The notes under the pieces: generated by a model
Told to the model about the DNA's origin: nothing
The model's database searches: none
The model's input: the letters and a program-made list of their open reading frames with translations, nothing else
DNA from: a bacterium
GTDB lineage: Bacteria > Planctomycetota > Planctomycetia > Kolteriales > Kolteriaceae
Reading direction: 5' to 3'
DNA: 33,802 nt
Assembly (NCBI GenBank): GCA_019753235.1
Contig: JAIELF010000073.1
Location: 1-33,802 of the forward strand
Position numbers and translations under genes: made by a program
In this document: piece after piece, positions 25,204 through 31,984 of the stretch
Layout: every line of letters starts with the position of its first letter
Numbering within the stretch: position 1 is the stretch's first letter

Positions 25204-26775
25204 ATGAATGGTATGATGATCGATAAACTCGAGCGATCGATTCGCAGCGTGACGCGGGTTGCTCTCGATCAGCCTTCGATTTCGGTCAAACCGCACGAAG
25301 ACCGTTGGCCGACCGATTTGATCGTGCCGATCGCATTGACGATCGTGATTCAGTTAACGCTGCTCGCGCTCCGACCGTCGCTCGATGGTCATGAATCACT
25401 GGTCGCCCAAACCGCGCGCGAGATGGTTCGGTCCGGGAACTATATCGATCCAACTTTCGCGGGAGAACCTCGTTGGCAGAAGCCCCCGCTGGCGTACTGG
25501 CTGGCGAGCGCGTCGTATCTTTGTACAGGTGATGTTTCTGAATGGACGGCCCGATTGCCGAGCGCACTATCAGCGGTGGGGCTGACGATGCTTGCGGTTC
25601 TTTTCACTCGAAGAGTCGCTTGTCGTCACGAATCGTTGGCTGCTGGCGTGATTCAATCGCTGGTACCTTGGAGTTGGATGTTCGGCAGTTCCGCGATGAT
25701 TGACATGACCTTGTCATTTCTGGTCGCCGCGGGCATTTACATCGCCACCCGGGAAACCTCGCCCGCCGTTGAATCGCTGCGGGATCCATTGGCGGTCCGG
25801 CGGTTCACCTTCTTGGGTGGACGTCGGTATTCCATTTCGAATTCCGAGCCGATTCGGATCCTGGGCTTATGGGGAATCATCGCGATGATCCTCCTTGCCA
25901 AAGGACCCGTCGGATTGATCATGATGATCGGCACCCTGACGATCACTTGGTATTTTGCCTGCACGGAAAAGAAAAGTGTTCGATGGAGCTGGCACGTGGT
26001 CGGCATCGCGATCGCACTTGTTTTGGCGGGGACATGGCCGGCCATGGTCCTGGTGGAAAATCAATCTCTCGTGTCGTTATGGTTCGATCAGAGCGTGGGA
26101 CGATTCATTGAACACTGGGGGCCACAAACCCGGCCATGGTACTACTACCTCTATCAAGTACCCGTCCTGGTCGGGCCAAGCATCGTTCTCGCTCTCTTGG
26201 CACTCATCAATGCGAATCGAGCCTGGTCGATCGTGCTGGTTGGTTGGTTTTTATTCTCGCTGATCCTGTTGAGTTTCTCGGAAGGGAAGCGGGATCATTA
26301 CATTCTCCCTGCACTCTTGCCTTGGAGCATCTGGGCTGGGATCGGTTGGCAGGAACTTGTTCGTCGGTCGTCGCCCCCGAGGATCCGATGGACGCTTGCT
26401 ATCGTCGTGGTGATCGGCTCTATGGTGGTGACGCTGATTGGGATGCGAGCCTTCCCGGGGCAGCGAGATCTCCTCGCGCCGGTGGTGGAACTGGCGGACC
26501 GAAACAAGTCTTTGATCCAGCATGCCCGAGGCATTCTGCAAGTCGGATCCAATAACCACGCGACCGCATTCGTGCTCGATCGACCGATGAGATGGTGCGA
26601 ACGGGTCGATTCGATCGCCTCGATTGATGCCGACTTCCCTTTCGATCTCGTCCTTTGTCTTGGGCCGATCCTGCCGTCTGTTCCATCGCACTGGAACCTC
26701 GTCGACCGGCAGGCTTCCAGCCGGCCTGCCGACACCGTCACTCTTTATCGGTTGGCCGCGCCTTACCAGAATTAA
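25204..26775 (+). CDS. ArnT/PMT-like glycosyltransferase (GT39/GT83 type)
   Basis: 523 residues with about 10-11 membrane helices. The first loop holds the hallmark segment: DGHESLVAQTAREM, then GNYIDP and GEPRWQKPPLAYWLASAS, matching the PMT_2/ArnT pattern (D-E near the first loop, then KPPL.YW). Other signs are AMIDMTLSFLVAAG and FSEGKRDHYILPALLPW (the K-R-x-H-Y-x-L-P motif of the family). Such enzymes move a sugar from a polyprenyl-phosphate carrier to lipid A, protein or another acceptor at the outer face of the inner membrane. Acceptor is unknown. ATG at 25204 has only a weak ribosome-binding site; ATGs at 25213 and 25216 are alternatives. Divergent from the ABC-2 permease, with about 220 bp between. 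Confidence 0.85.
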   Translation: MNGMMIDKLERSIRSVTRVALDQPSISVKPHEDRWPTDLIVPIALTIVIQLTLLALRPSLDGHESLVAQTAREMVRSGNYIDPTFAGEPRWQKPPLAYWLASASYLCTGDVSEWTARLPSALSAVGLTMLAVLFTRRVACRHESLAAGVIQSLVPWSWMFGSSAMIDMTLSFLVAAGIYIATRETSPAVESLRDPLAVRRFTFLGGRRYSISNSEPIRILGLWGIIAMILLAKGPVGLIMMIGTLTITWYFACTEKKSVRWSWHVVGIAIALVLAGTWPAMVLVENQSLVSLWFDQSVGRFIEHWGPQTRPWYYYLYQVPVLVGPSIVLALLALINANRAWSIVLVGWFLFSLILLSFSEGKRDHYILPALLPWSIWAGIGWQELVRRSSPPRIRWTLAIVVVIGSMVVTLIGMRAFPGQRDLLAPVVELADRNKSLIQHARGILQVGSNNHATAFVLDRPMRWCERVDSIASIDADFPFDLVLCLGPILPSVPSHWNLVDRQASSRPADTVTLYRLAAPYQN

Positions 26776-27035
26776 GACGGTGGAGCCTGCGTGGGAAGTG
26801 TCGGTCTTGATGTGCCGATGTTGGAAGAAGGCTCTTGAGATCGAGTAGGGTGGATCGATGATTTCCCCTTTGTGGAAAATCATCGATCGCCGTGATCTCA
26901 CGTTATCTAAGCACTAGCTACTCCGCTACCGGTGCGAGTTCTCGGAGGCCCTTCACCCTAAAAGCCCGCAAGCGTTGTGAAGCCAATTCTGGCTTTGATG
27001 TGGTGGAGCGGATGGATTTGAGAAGTACAGGATAC
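26776..27035. other. Intergenic spacer between convergent genes
   Basis: Lies between the rightward glycosyltransferase and the leftward sigma factor gene. It contains a strong hairpin (26853-26888) and, at its right edge, the sigma factor terminator. No gene is seen. Confidence 0.4.
26853..26888 (+). terminator. Long hairpin after the glycosyltransferase gene
   Basis: A 15-bp stem with one mismatch: GATCGATGATTTCCC (26853-26867) with GGAAAATCATCGATC (26874-26888), loop of 6 nt. It lies 78 bp after the stop codon. No T-run follows on either strand, so it may act as an mRNA end-stabilising structure or a weak bidirectional terminator. Confidence 0.4.
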
Positions 27036-27071
27036 CAACAAAAGAACACGAGGGGTTGAGTCCTCGTGTTC
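27036..27071 (-). terminator. Intrinsic terminator of the sigma factor gene
   Basis: A perfect 10-bp stem, GAACACGAGG (27044-27053) with CCTCGTGTTC (27062-27071), loop of 8 nt. On the minus strand the stem is followed by TTTTGTTG. It begins 25 bp after the sigma factor stop codon. This is a textbook Rho-independent terminator. Confidence 0.8.
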
Positions 27072-27095
27072 GCGATGATTTCGTTGAGGTCAGGA

Positions 27096-28103
27096 TTAAT
27101 GGACCGAGAGGAGCGATTCCTTTAGCCCGTCGCCGCTGGCGGCGGAGCGAAGTTTATCGAGCGCTCGGTTCTGAATCTGACGAACTCTCTCTTTGCTGAC
27201 GAGAAGAACCTTGCCGATGTCGCGGAGCGAGAGGCCCCCTTCACCGGTGAGGCCGTACCGGAGCGTGAGGACGGTCCGTTCCCTCGGCTGAAGCTGATAC
27301 ATCAGGTGGCCGAGAAGCTCTTTGAGCTCGAACTGATTTCGCTCGGCAAAAGCATCTTGTTGGGTCACAACATGCGATAGCGAGAACTCGCTCGATTCAT
27401 CCAGGGTTGCATCGATCGAAACGGGCGATCGAGCAACAGCCTGTAGCCGAGTCAGTTGGGCGCTCTCGACACCCTTCTTCTTTTGAACCTTTTCATTGGT
27501 CGGGATTTCGCCATCGGCATGGGCCATGGCTTCGACTTCTTGTTGCCAGCGACCGAGCTGTTGCAAGTGGTGCGGCGACAGCGAAACCAAGTGCGATTGC
27601 TGAGCGACGGCAATCTGCAATGCCTGTCGAATCCACCAAGTGGCATAGGTTGCCAATCGCGTATCGAAGTTCAAGTCGAAGCGATCGATGGCGTGCATCA
27701 GGCCGCAAACGGCTTCGTGGAGAAGATCGGAATAGGGAACGCCGTAACTTCGAAACCGCTTGGCCAAGTGGGCCGCCAGACGAATATTCGCCGAGGCCAA
27801 TCGATGCTTCAAATGCGTGTAGTTGTGAACCAGATCTCGCGTCTTTTTGTCCCGCCAACGTCGGCGATTCATGCGAGCCGAGATAAACTTGGCGATAGAA
27901 AGCGGGTTCTTCCGCTCCTCCGTCGTCATTCGCTCTTTGAGCAAGTCACTGAGTCTTTTCGCCAAAGCTTTCTTGGTGGTCCAGAACTCTTTGAGAAGCT
28001 TGCGTTCTTCATCAGTGGAGAGAACACGTGAAGATAGCTGTCCCTCTTCCACTTCGAAAGAGTCAGTGAAACTATCCGAACGTGGTGCACTAATAATCGA
28101 CAC
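27096..28103 (-). CDS. RNA polymerase sigma-70 family factor (RpoD/RpoS-like)
   Basis: 335 residues. Region 2 is clear: SDLLHEAVCGLMHAIDRFDL, then RLATYATWWIRQALQIAV (promoter -10 recognition and melting). Region 3 follows with LSPHHLQQLGRWQQEVEAM. Region 4 is LQPRERTVLTLRYGLTGEGG and SLRDIGKVLLVSKERVRQIQNRALDKLR, the helix-turn-helix for the -35 box. The long basic segment before region 2 (residues about 50-115) replaces the usual region 1. It is shorter than a housekeeping RpoD, so it is probably an alternative sigma factor of the RpoD/RpoS branch. I chose the GTG at 28103, preceded by AGGGGG at close spacing; a GTG at 28142 is an alternative. It has its own terminator and probable promoter, so it is monocistronic. 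Regulon unknown. Confidence 0.85.
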   Translation of the reverse strand: MSIISAPRSDSFTDSFEVEEGQLSSRVLSTDEERKLLKEFWTTKKALAKRLSDLLKERMTTEERKNPLSIAKFISARMNRRRWRDKKTRDLVHNYTHLKHRLASANIRLAAHLAKRFRSYGVPYSDLLHEAVCGLMHAIDRFDLNFDTRLATYATWWIRQALQIAVAQQSHLVSLSPHHLQQLGRWQQEVEAMAHADGEIPTNEKVQKKKGVESAQLTRLQAVARSPVSIDATLDESSEFSLSHVVTQQDAFAERNQFELKELLGHLMYQLQPRERTVLTLRYGLTGEGGLSLRDIGKVLLVSKERVRQIQNRALDKLRSAASGDGLKESLLSVH

Positions 28104-28199
28104 TTCAACCCCCTGTTGCGCCAACGACCGACATAAGATCACAACGCGGCACCGCGTCTATAGCGCGGCCCGCTCAAGCTTGGGTGGGTAACCTGCTGG

Positions 28200-28252
28200 C
28201 AGGCGAAACGTCATCGCCTGGGAGACCCGAAGAGCAACCTCGTTCGCGAGGT
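28200..28252 (-). promoter_or_regulatory. Structured leader upstream of the sigma factor gene
   Basis: Two stable hairpins: ACCTCG-TTCG-CGAGGT (28237-28252), a stem closed by a UUCG-type tetraloop sequence as read on the plus strand (CGAA on the minus strand), and CAGGCGA (28200-28206) with TCGCCTG (28214-28220). Both would lie in the first half of the sigma factor mRNA leader. They may control translation or stability; no known riboswitch matches. Confidence 0.35.
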
Positions 28253-28261
28253 GATCGCAGG

Positions 28262-28289
28262 ATTCTATCCGACAACACCGGGACTGCAA
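28262..28289 (-). promoter_or_regulatory. Possible promoter of the sigma factor gene
   Basis: On the minus strand TTGCAG (28284-28289) and TAGAAT (28262-28267) are spaced 16 bp. The -10 box is good, the -35 box weak. Transcription would start near 28255, giving a leader of about 150 nt. Confidence 0.3.
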
Positions 28290-28488
28290 GGATCAAACTG
28301 ACCCGGTTGGTAGAATTCGTGAATAATTTCCTAATGTCTGTTAAGCACTGTTACCCTAAGGGCTTACCCGTCGCCATCTATCCTATTTTCTCAGAACTAC
28401 CGAACGAAGCCCGCAAGCAAAGCGTTCAAAATGCGAGGCCCTTTTGTGGGGAGGATCGACGATTTTTCCAGGACGACCCCTCTCGGCC

Positions 28489-29301
28489 ATGACGCCTTGG
28501 CCCTGTTCGGCCAGCATAACCATCCTCGTTTTGCTAGGGGGACTGGGCCAACTCTTCTGCCCAGGGCTTGGCGAGATCTTCTACCTCGTCCCCGTTTCGC
28601 TCGTCCCGGCAGGCGGAGTACAACTCTGGAGACTTTGGACAGGACACTTTGTTCAACCGGAAAGTTTCATTTTCGTACTCTTGTCGGCCGGGGTGATCTC
28701 CCTCTTTTGCATAGAGGTCGAAGCGCGCCGAGGGTCGGCTTACCTGTTCAAAAGTTGCCTGATCTTTGGAGCAGTCATTTCGCTGGCGTGGTCCCTTCTT
28801 CAACTAGGAGTCGATCAACTCGGGTTTCTCGCAGGAACGAAAACCCCGCTCGCCGGCTTTCCGCTGGCGACTTTCTGGATTGCGAGCCGACTCCTGGTTC
28901 GGCCTCTCGATCGGCTCCAGGGGACAGGCTATCGGCTAAGCGTTCTCTTCGTGGCCAGCGTTTACCTTTCGACCATGCTCTACCTTCAATGGAGAGAGCG
29001 AACATGGACGATTGTTCTACCTGCCCATATGTTCGCCATCCTTTTGGCGATCGCGCAGGAGGCATGGACTCGCCGAGCGGAGGAACGGCTTGTCAGTCGA
29101 TTCACTGGGCTCGCTGACCCGTCTGAAATCTTGGGCCGGCATGAGGACGATGAAACGACTCGGGACCGAGTTGACGTGATTCTGGCCCGCGTCGCGGTGA
29201 GTGGTCTCGATGGTCTCTCCTGGGATGACTGGTCGTTTCTTCGCCAAACGAGCCGTCGTTGGCAAAAGCGGGCCCCCAGCTCGTCAGATCCGTACCCATG
29301 A
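28489..29301 (+). CDS. Rhomboid-like membrane protein, probably inactive
   Basis: 270 residues with about six membrane helices and a soluble tail. LWRLWTGHFVQPES (47-59) resembles the rhomboid segment W-R-x-x-T-x-x-F. The tail motif RVDVILARVAVSGLDGLSWDDWSFL resembles the C-terminal helix-turn found after planctomycete rhomboids (R-x-D-x-I-L-x-K-I...G-x-x-L-T). A histidine remains in a late helix (PAHMFAILLAIA, H180), but the place of the catalytic GxSG reads LAGFPLATFW (121-130), without serine. So it looks like a pseudoprotease, if the family call is right. The ATG at 28489 is used; a TTG at 28444 is an alternative, and neither has a strong ribosome-binding site. The HIT gene follows after 50 bp. 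Confidence 0.55.
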   Translation: MTPWPCSASITILVLLGGLGQLFCPGLGEIFYLVPVSLVPAGGVQLWRLWTGHFVQPESFIFVLLSAGVISLFCIEVEARRGSAYLFKSCLIFGAVISLAWSLLQLGVDQLGFLAGTKTPLAGFPLATFWIASRLLVRPLDRLQGTGYRLSVLFVASVYLSTMLYLQWRERTWTIVLPAHMFAILLAIAQEAWTRRAEERLVSRFTGLADPSEILGRHEDDETTRDRVDVILARVAVSGLDGLSWDDWSFLRQTSRRWQKRAPSSSDPYP

Positions 29302-29351
29302 AGCCCAGAGGGAGTTCCCTATTCCTGTGATCGGCGACAAAGGAGGATGCG

Positions 29352-29699
29352 ATGGCGATGCTGGAACGGAACATTTTCAAGGAGATCATCGAGGGGAATA
29401 TTCCGGCCAACATCGTCTATCAAGACGAACATTGCATCGCGTTTCGCGATATCAACCCGCAGGCTCCCACCCATATTTTGGTGATCCCCAGAAAAGTCAT
29501 CCGGACCCATGCCGACATCGAACCAGGCGACGAACAACTCCTCGGTCAGTTGCACTCCGCTGTCGTGAAAATTGCGAAAAGCGAAGGGCTCAGCAGTTAC
29601 CGCGTGGTCATTAACTGCAACGAGGGAGCGGGCCAAACGGTTCCCCATCTCCATCTTCATCTGCTGGGTGGCCGCTTGCTCGACTGGCCCCCCGGATAA
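29352..29699 (+). CDS. hinT: HIT family nucleotide-binding protein (HinT-like)
   Basis: 115 residues, full length for the HinT branch. Features: FKEIIEGNIPANIVYQDEHCIAFRDINPQAPTH in two parts, with the AFxDInPxAPxH signature (residues 30-41), ILVIPRKVI, NCNEGAGQTV and the histidine triad PHLHLHLLGGR (H99, H101, H103). The middle of the triad is the nucleophile. HinT hydrolyses purine nucleoside phosphoramidates such as AMP-lysine in the cytoplasm. The ATG at 29352 follows AAAGGAGG with ideal spacing. Downstream of the rhomboid-like gene, same direction. Confidence 0.93.
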   Translation: MAMLERNIFKEIIEGNIPANIVYQDEHCIAFRDINPQAPTHILVIPRKVIRTHADIEPGDEQLLGQLHSAVVKIAKSEGLSSYRVVINCNEGAGQTVPHLHLHLLGGRLLDWPPG

Positions 29700-29911
29700 C
29701 TGCCGTCATCATCATGGCAGAATTGAAACCGCGCCGGCGATACGCGGTGAACCCTTACGCGCGTTTTTGCTAGTTCACGAACCGAGGTGAGGATTCGTCT
29801 CAGCCTCCTAAGAGGGGCACTCTTATTCCCTTGTGTGTCGGCACAAGCGGGACAAACGTTAAGAACCTACCCCGAATCGCGATTTAACAGCCCACCTCAT
29901 CAAGTCCGTTT

Positions 29912-29940
29912 TTGACCGCCTCTCAAGGGGGCGTTATCCT
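29912..29940 (+). promoter_or_regulatory. Sigma-70-type promoter for the S41 peptidase
   Basis: TTGACC (29912-29917) and TATCCT (29935-29940) are spaced exactly 17 bp. Transcription would start near 29947, about 205 nt before the start codon. Confidence 0.5.
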
Positions 29941-30034
29941 GTTACGTTAGCCAACGAGGAGTTGTCGATCCTTCCGCCGACCCCGGGGCCACTTAGGCCG
30001 GGATCGATGGTTCGAGCGACCCATCCCGGATGGC

Positions 30035-30050
30035 GTCTCAGCAATGAGAC
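30035..30050 (+). other. GNRA-loop hairpin in the peptidase leader
   Basis: GTCTCA (30035-30040) pairs with TGAGAC (30045-30050) around GCAA, a GNRA tetraloop. It lies in the predicted leader RNA. Role unknown. Confidence 0.35.
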
Positions 30051-30151
30051 CACTCTCAATGATTGACCCCAGGCGCTGCACCAGCCTCCTTCTCTGATCT
30101 TCGCCGACCATGGCGAAACCGAGACAGGACGCAGGTACCTCGGAGAGTTAG

Positions 30152-31795
30152 ATGGGCCGCTCTTGTCTTGGCCGATGGCTCTTGCCTGCTGTTCTTCTCC
30201 TCGTCGGGCAATCGCCAGGCTGGGGACAGACGGTCACTTCTTCACCTGACCGCCTGCCGCAACGACAAGTCTTTCTTGACCGGGCCGAGGAGTTCGAGAA
30301 ACGGCAGCTTTGGCAGCAGGCGGCCGACCTCTATCAGCGAGCTCTTCGCGTCTTTCCAAACGATTCTGATCTGCGTGATCGCTGGCGCTCGGCCGAGCGA
30401 CTTTACAGTTTGAGCAGACGCTATCACGATATCAGCTTTCAGAATGAGCTTCTGGAGCTTCCCGAGGCGAAGGCACTGTCGCTCTACCGTGAAGTGGTCA
30501 CCAAAATTCAGACGCACTACGTCGCCGAGGCCCCACTGAAGGAACTGGTTCTCTCAGGGTATCGAACGCTTCTATTTTCACTCGATCGACCGGTTTTCGT
30601 GGCCGCCAACTTTCCGGATCAGGCCAGCGACCGGATAGCGACCCTCCGAAGCCGTCTGCAAGCGGCACAGGATAGATTGAGTGCCGTGCCGAGCACGAAC
30701 GAAGCCGTCGGCGAGCTTCGCAACGTTGTTCGACTGTGCACGGTGCATGGCTGTACGCATCATGCGGCTCCAATCATGGAGTTTCTGAGTGGCGCGTGCG
30801 AATCTCTTGATCCTTATACCACGCACCTGAGCCCGCATCGGCTCGATGAACTTTACTCCATGATCGACGGAAACTTCGTCGGTCTGGGTGTCGAAGTGAA
30901 GGGAGAAGATGGCGGCTTACGCATTGTCGAGGTCCTACCCGAAAGCCCCGCGGCCGAGGCTGGTCTGAACGATGGGGATCTGATCCTCTCGGTCGACGGT
31001 CGCCCGCTGGCGGGTATGCAGGCGGAAGAGGCAGCCAATCAATTGCAGGGCCCGATGGGATCAGCAATGAATGTCTCGGTTCGCTCCGTCGATGGAAAAG
31101 CATTCTCCCGACAGATCGTTCGCCGAGAGGTCATTGTTCACAGCATTCGCGACGCACGAATTCTTCCCGGAGCTGACAAGGTCGGCTATGTTCGGATCGA
31201 ATCTTTTCAGAAGACGACGCAGGACGAACTCAAAACAACGCTGTCCCGTCTCGAGTCTCTTGGAATGCGTGGGCTCATCATCGATCTGCGCGGCAATCCT
31301 GGTGGGCTGCTCGATGTCTCGCTGGAGGTGGCGAATCTCTTTATCGGCGAAGGCGTCCTGGTATCGACCAAGGGCCGAGCTTGGGGACAAGAGTGGAGCC
31401 ATCGGGCTCGCCCCTTGCCCACGCGCCACTATCCCCTATCGGTGCTCGTTGATAGCGAGAGTGCCAGCGCCAGCGAGATTTTCGCCAGTGCGATTCAAGA
31501 CCATCGTCGTGGGACGATCGTCGGCACGCGAACGTATGGCAAGGGTTCGGTGCAAAGTATCTTCCCGTTGGCAACTGTTCGAACGGGCTTACGTCTGACG
31601 ACGGCACACTTCTTTTCGCCGCACGGCAGGCCGCTTCAAGGGGTCGGTGTCGCTCCCGATGTCGTGGTGACGCGCGGCATCGATGCGGTCGGAGCGGAAT
31701 TGGCGGTCGACAAACATCCGGATCCCGTCAATGATGCGCAACTTCATGCGGCCGTCGAACAAATCTCCTCACCCTTGGCGACCCGCGTTCGCTAG
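30152..31795 (+). CDS. S41 C-terminal processing peptidase with PDZ domain
   Basis: 547 residues with a signal peptide (RWLLPAVLLLVGQSPGWG). Residues about 40-80 look TPR-like (AEEFEKRQLWQQAADLYQRA, VFPND). A helical N-terminal part with QTHYVAE and DPYTTHLSPHRLDELYSM precedes the PDZ domain (about 245-320; GLGVEVKGEDGG, SPAAEAGLNDGDLILSVDG). The peptidase core has GYVRIESF, LIIDLRGNPGGLLDV, the Ser region VDSESASASEIF with catalytic S439, and TYGKGSVQ with K464, exactly 25 residues apart as in E. coli Tsp. It is a periplasmic protease that trims C-termini of exported proteins. The ATG at 30152 has GGAG upstream and opens the signal peptide. The TPR-like front end is unusual. Confidence 0.9.
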   Translation: MGRSCLGRWLLPAVLLLVGQSPGWGQTVTSSPDRLPQRQVFLDRAEEFEKRQLWQQAADLYQRALRVFPNDSDLRDRWRSAERLYSLSRRYHDISFQNELLELPEAKALSLYREVVTKIQTHYVAEAPLKELVLSGYRTLLFSLDRPVFVAANFPDQASDRIATLRSRLQAAQDRLSAVPSTNEAVGELRNVVRLCTVHGCTHHAAPIMEFLSGACESLDPYTTHLSPHRLDELYSMIDGNFVGLGVEVKGEDGGLRIVEVLPESPAAEAGLNDGDLILSVDGRPLAGMQAEEAANQLQGPMGSAMNVSVRSVDGKAFSRQIVRREVIVHSIRDARILPGADKVGYVRIESFQKTTQDELKTTLSRLESLGMRGLIIDLRGNPGGLLDVSLEVANLFIGEGVLVSTKGRAWGQEWSHRARPLPTRHYPLSVLVDSESASASEIFASAIQDHRRGTIVGTRTYGKGSVQSIFPLATVRTGLRLTTAHFFSPHGRPLQGVGVAPDVVVTRGIDAVGAELAVDKHPDPVNDAQLHAAVEQISSPLATRVR

Positions 31796-31895
31796 ACAAC
31801 CTTCTCCTCGGCTAGGCAACGTTCGCTCCGAAGAGTGGCGGATCCTTTCGATATCCCTCTTTTCTTCCCTGCTTGAAGATGGGATGTCACTTTGT

Positions 31896-31912
31896 CGCCG
31901 GCCGGCGTTTTT
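31896..31912 (+). terminator. Possible terminator after the S41 peptidase gene
   Basis: The palindrome CGCCGGCCGGCG (31896-31907) is followed directly by TTTTT (31908-31912), about 100 bp after the stop codon. The stem is short (4 bp around GGCC) but all G-C. Confidence 0.35.
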
Positions 31913-31984
31913 CCAGGAACGGTCTTGCCCTGTCGGATAAATTGCCATTAGTCGGCCGATCGTTCTGGCGGGGGAGAGATAGTC

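Larger units (their letters stand above)
28104..28488. other. Divergent spacer between sigma factor and rhomboid-like gene
   Basis: About 385 bp with the putative sigma factor promoter (28262-28289) and a structured leader (28200-28252). The right half, towards the rhomboid-like gene, shows no clear promoter or gene. Confidence 0.4.
29700..30151. other. Leader and promoter region of the S41 peptidase gene
   Basis: 450 bp without a gene. A short hairpin (CTGCC 29700-29704 with GGCAG 29716-29720) follows the HIT stop codon, with no T-run. A good sigma-70 promoter (29912-29940) and a GCAA-loop hairpin (30035-30050) precede the peptidase. Confidence 0.45.

Noticed and set aside
24985..25296. Longer N-terminus for the ABC-2 permease
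   Set aside because: The extra 104 residues do not look like permease sequence and overlap the divergent glycosyltransferase gene.
28184..28492. 102-codon frame in the sigma factor/rhomboid spacer
   Set aside because: It overlaps the putative promoter and hairpins and has no protein-like composition.
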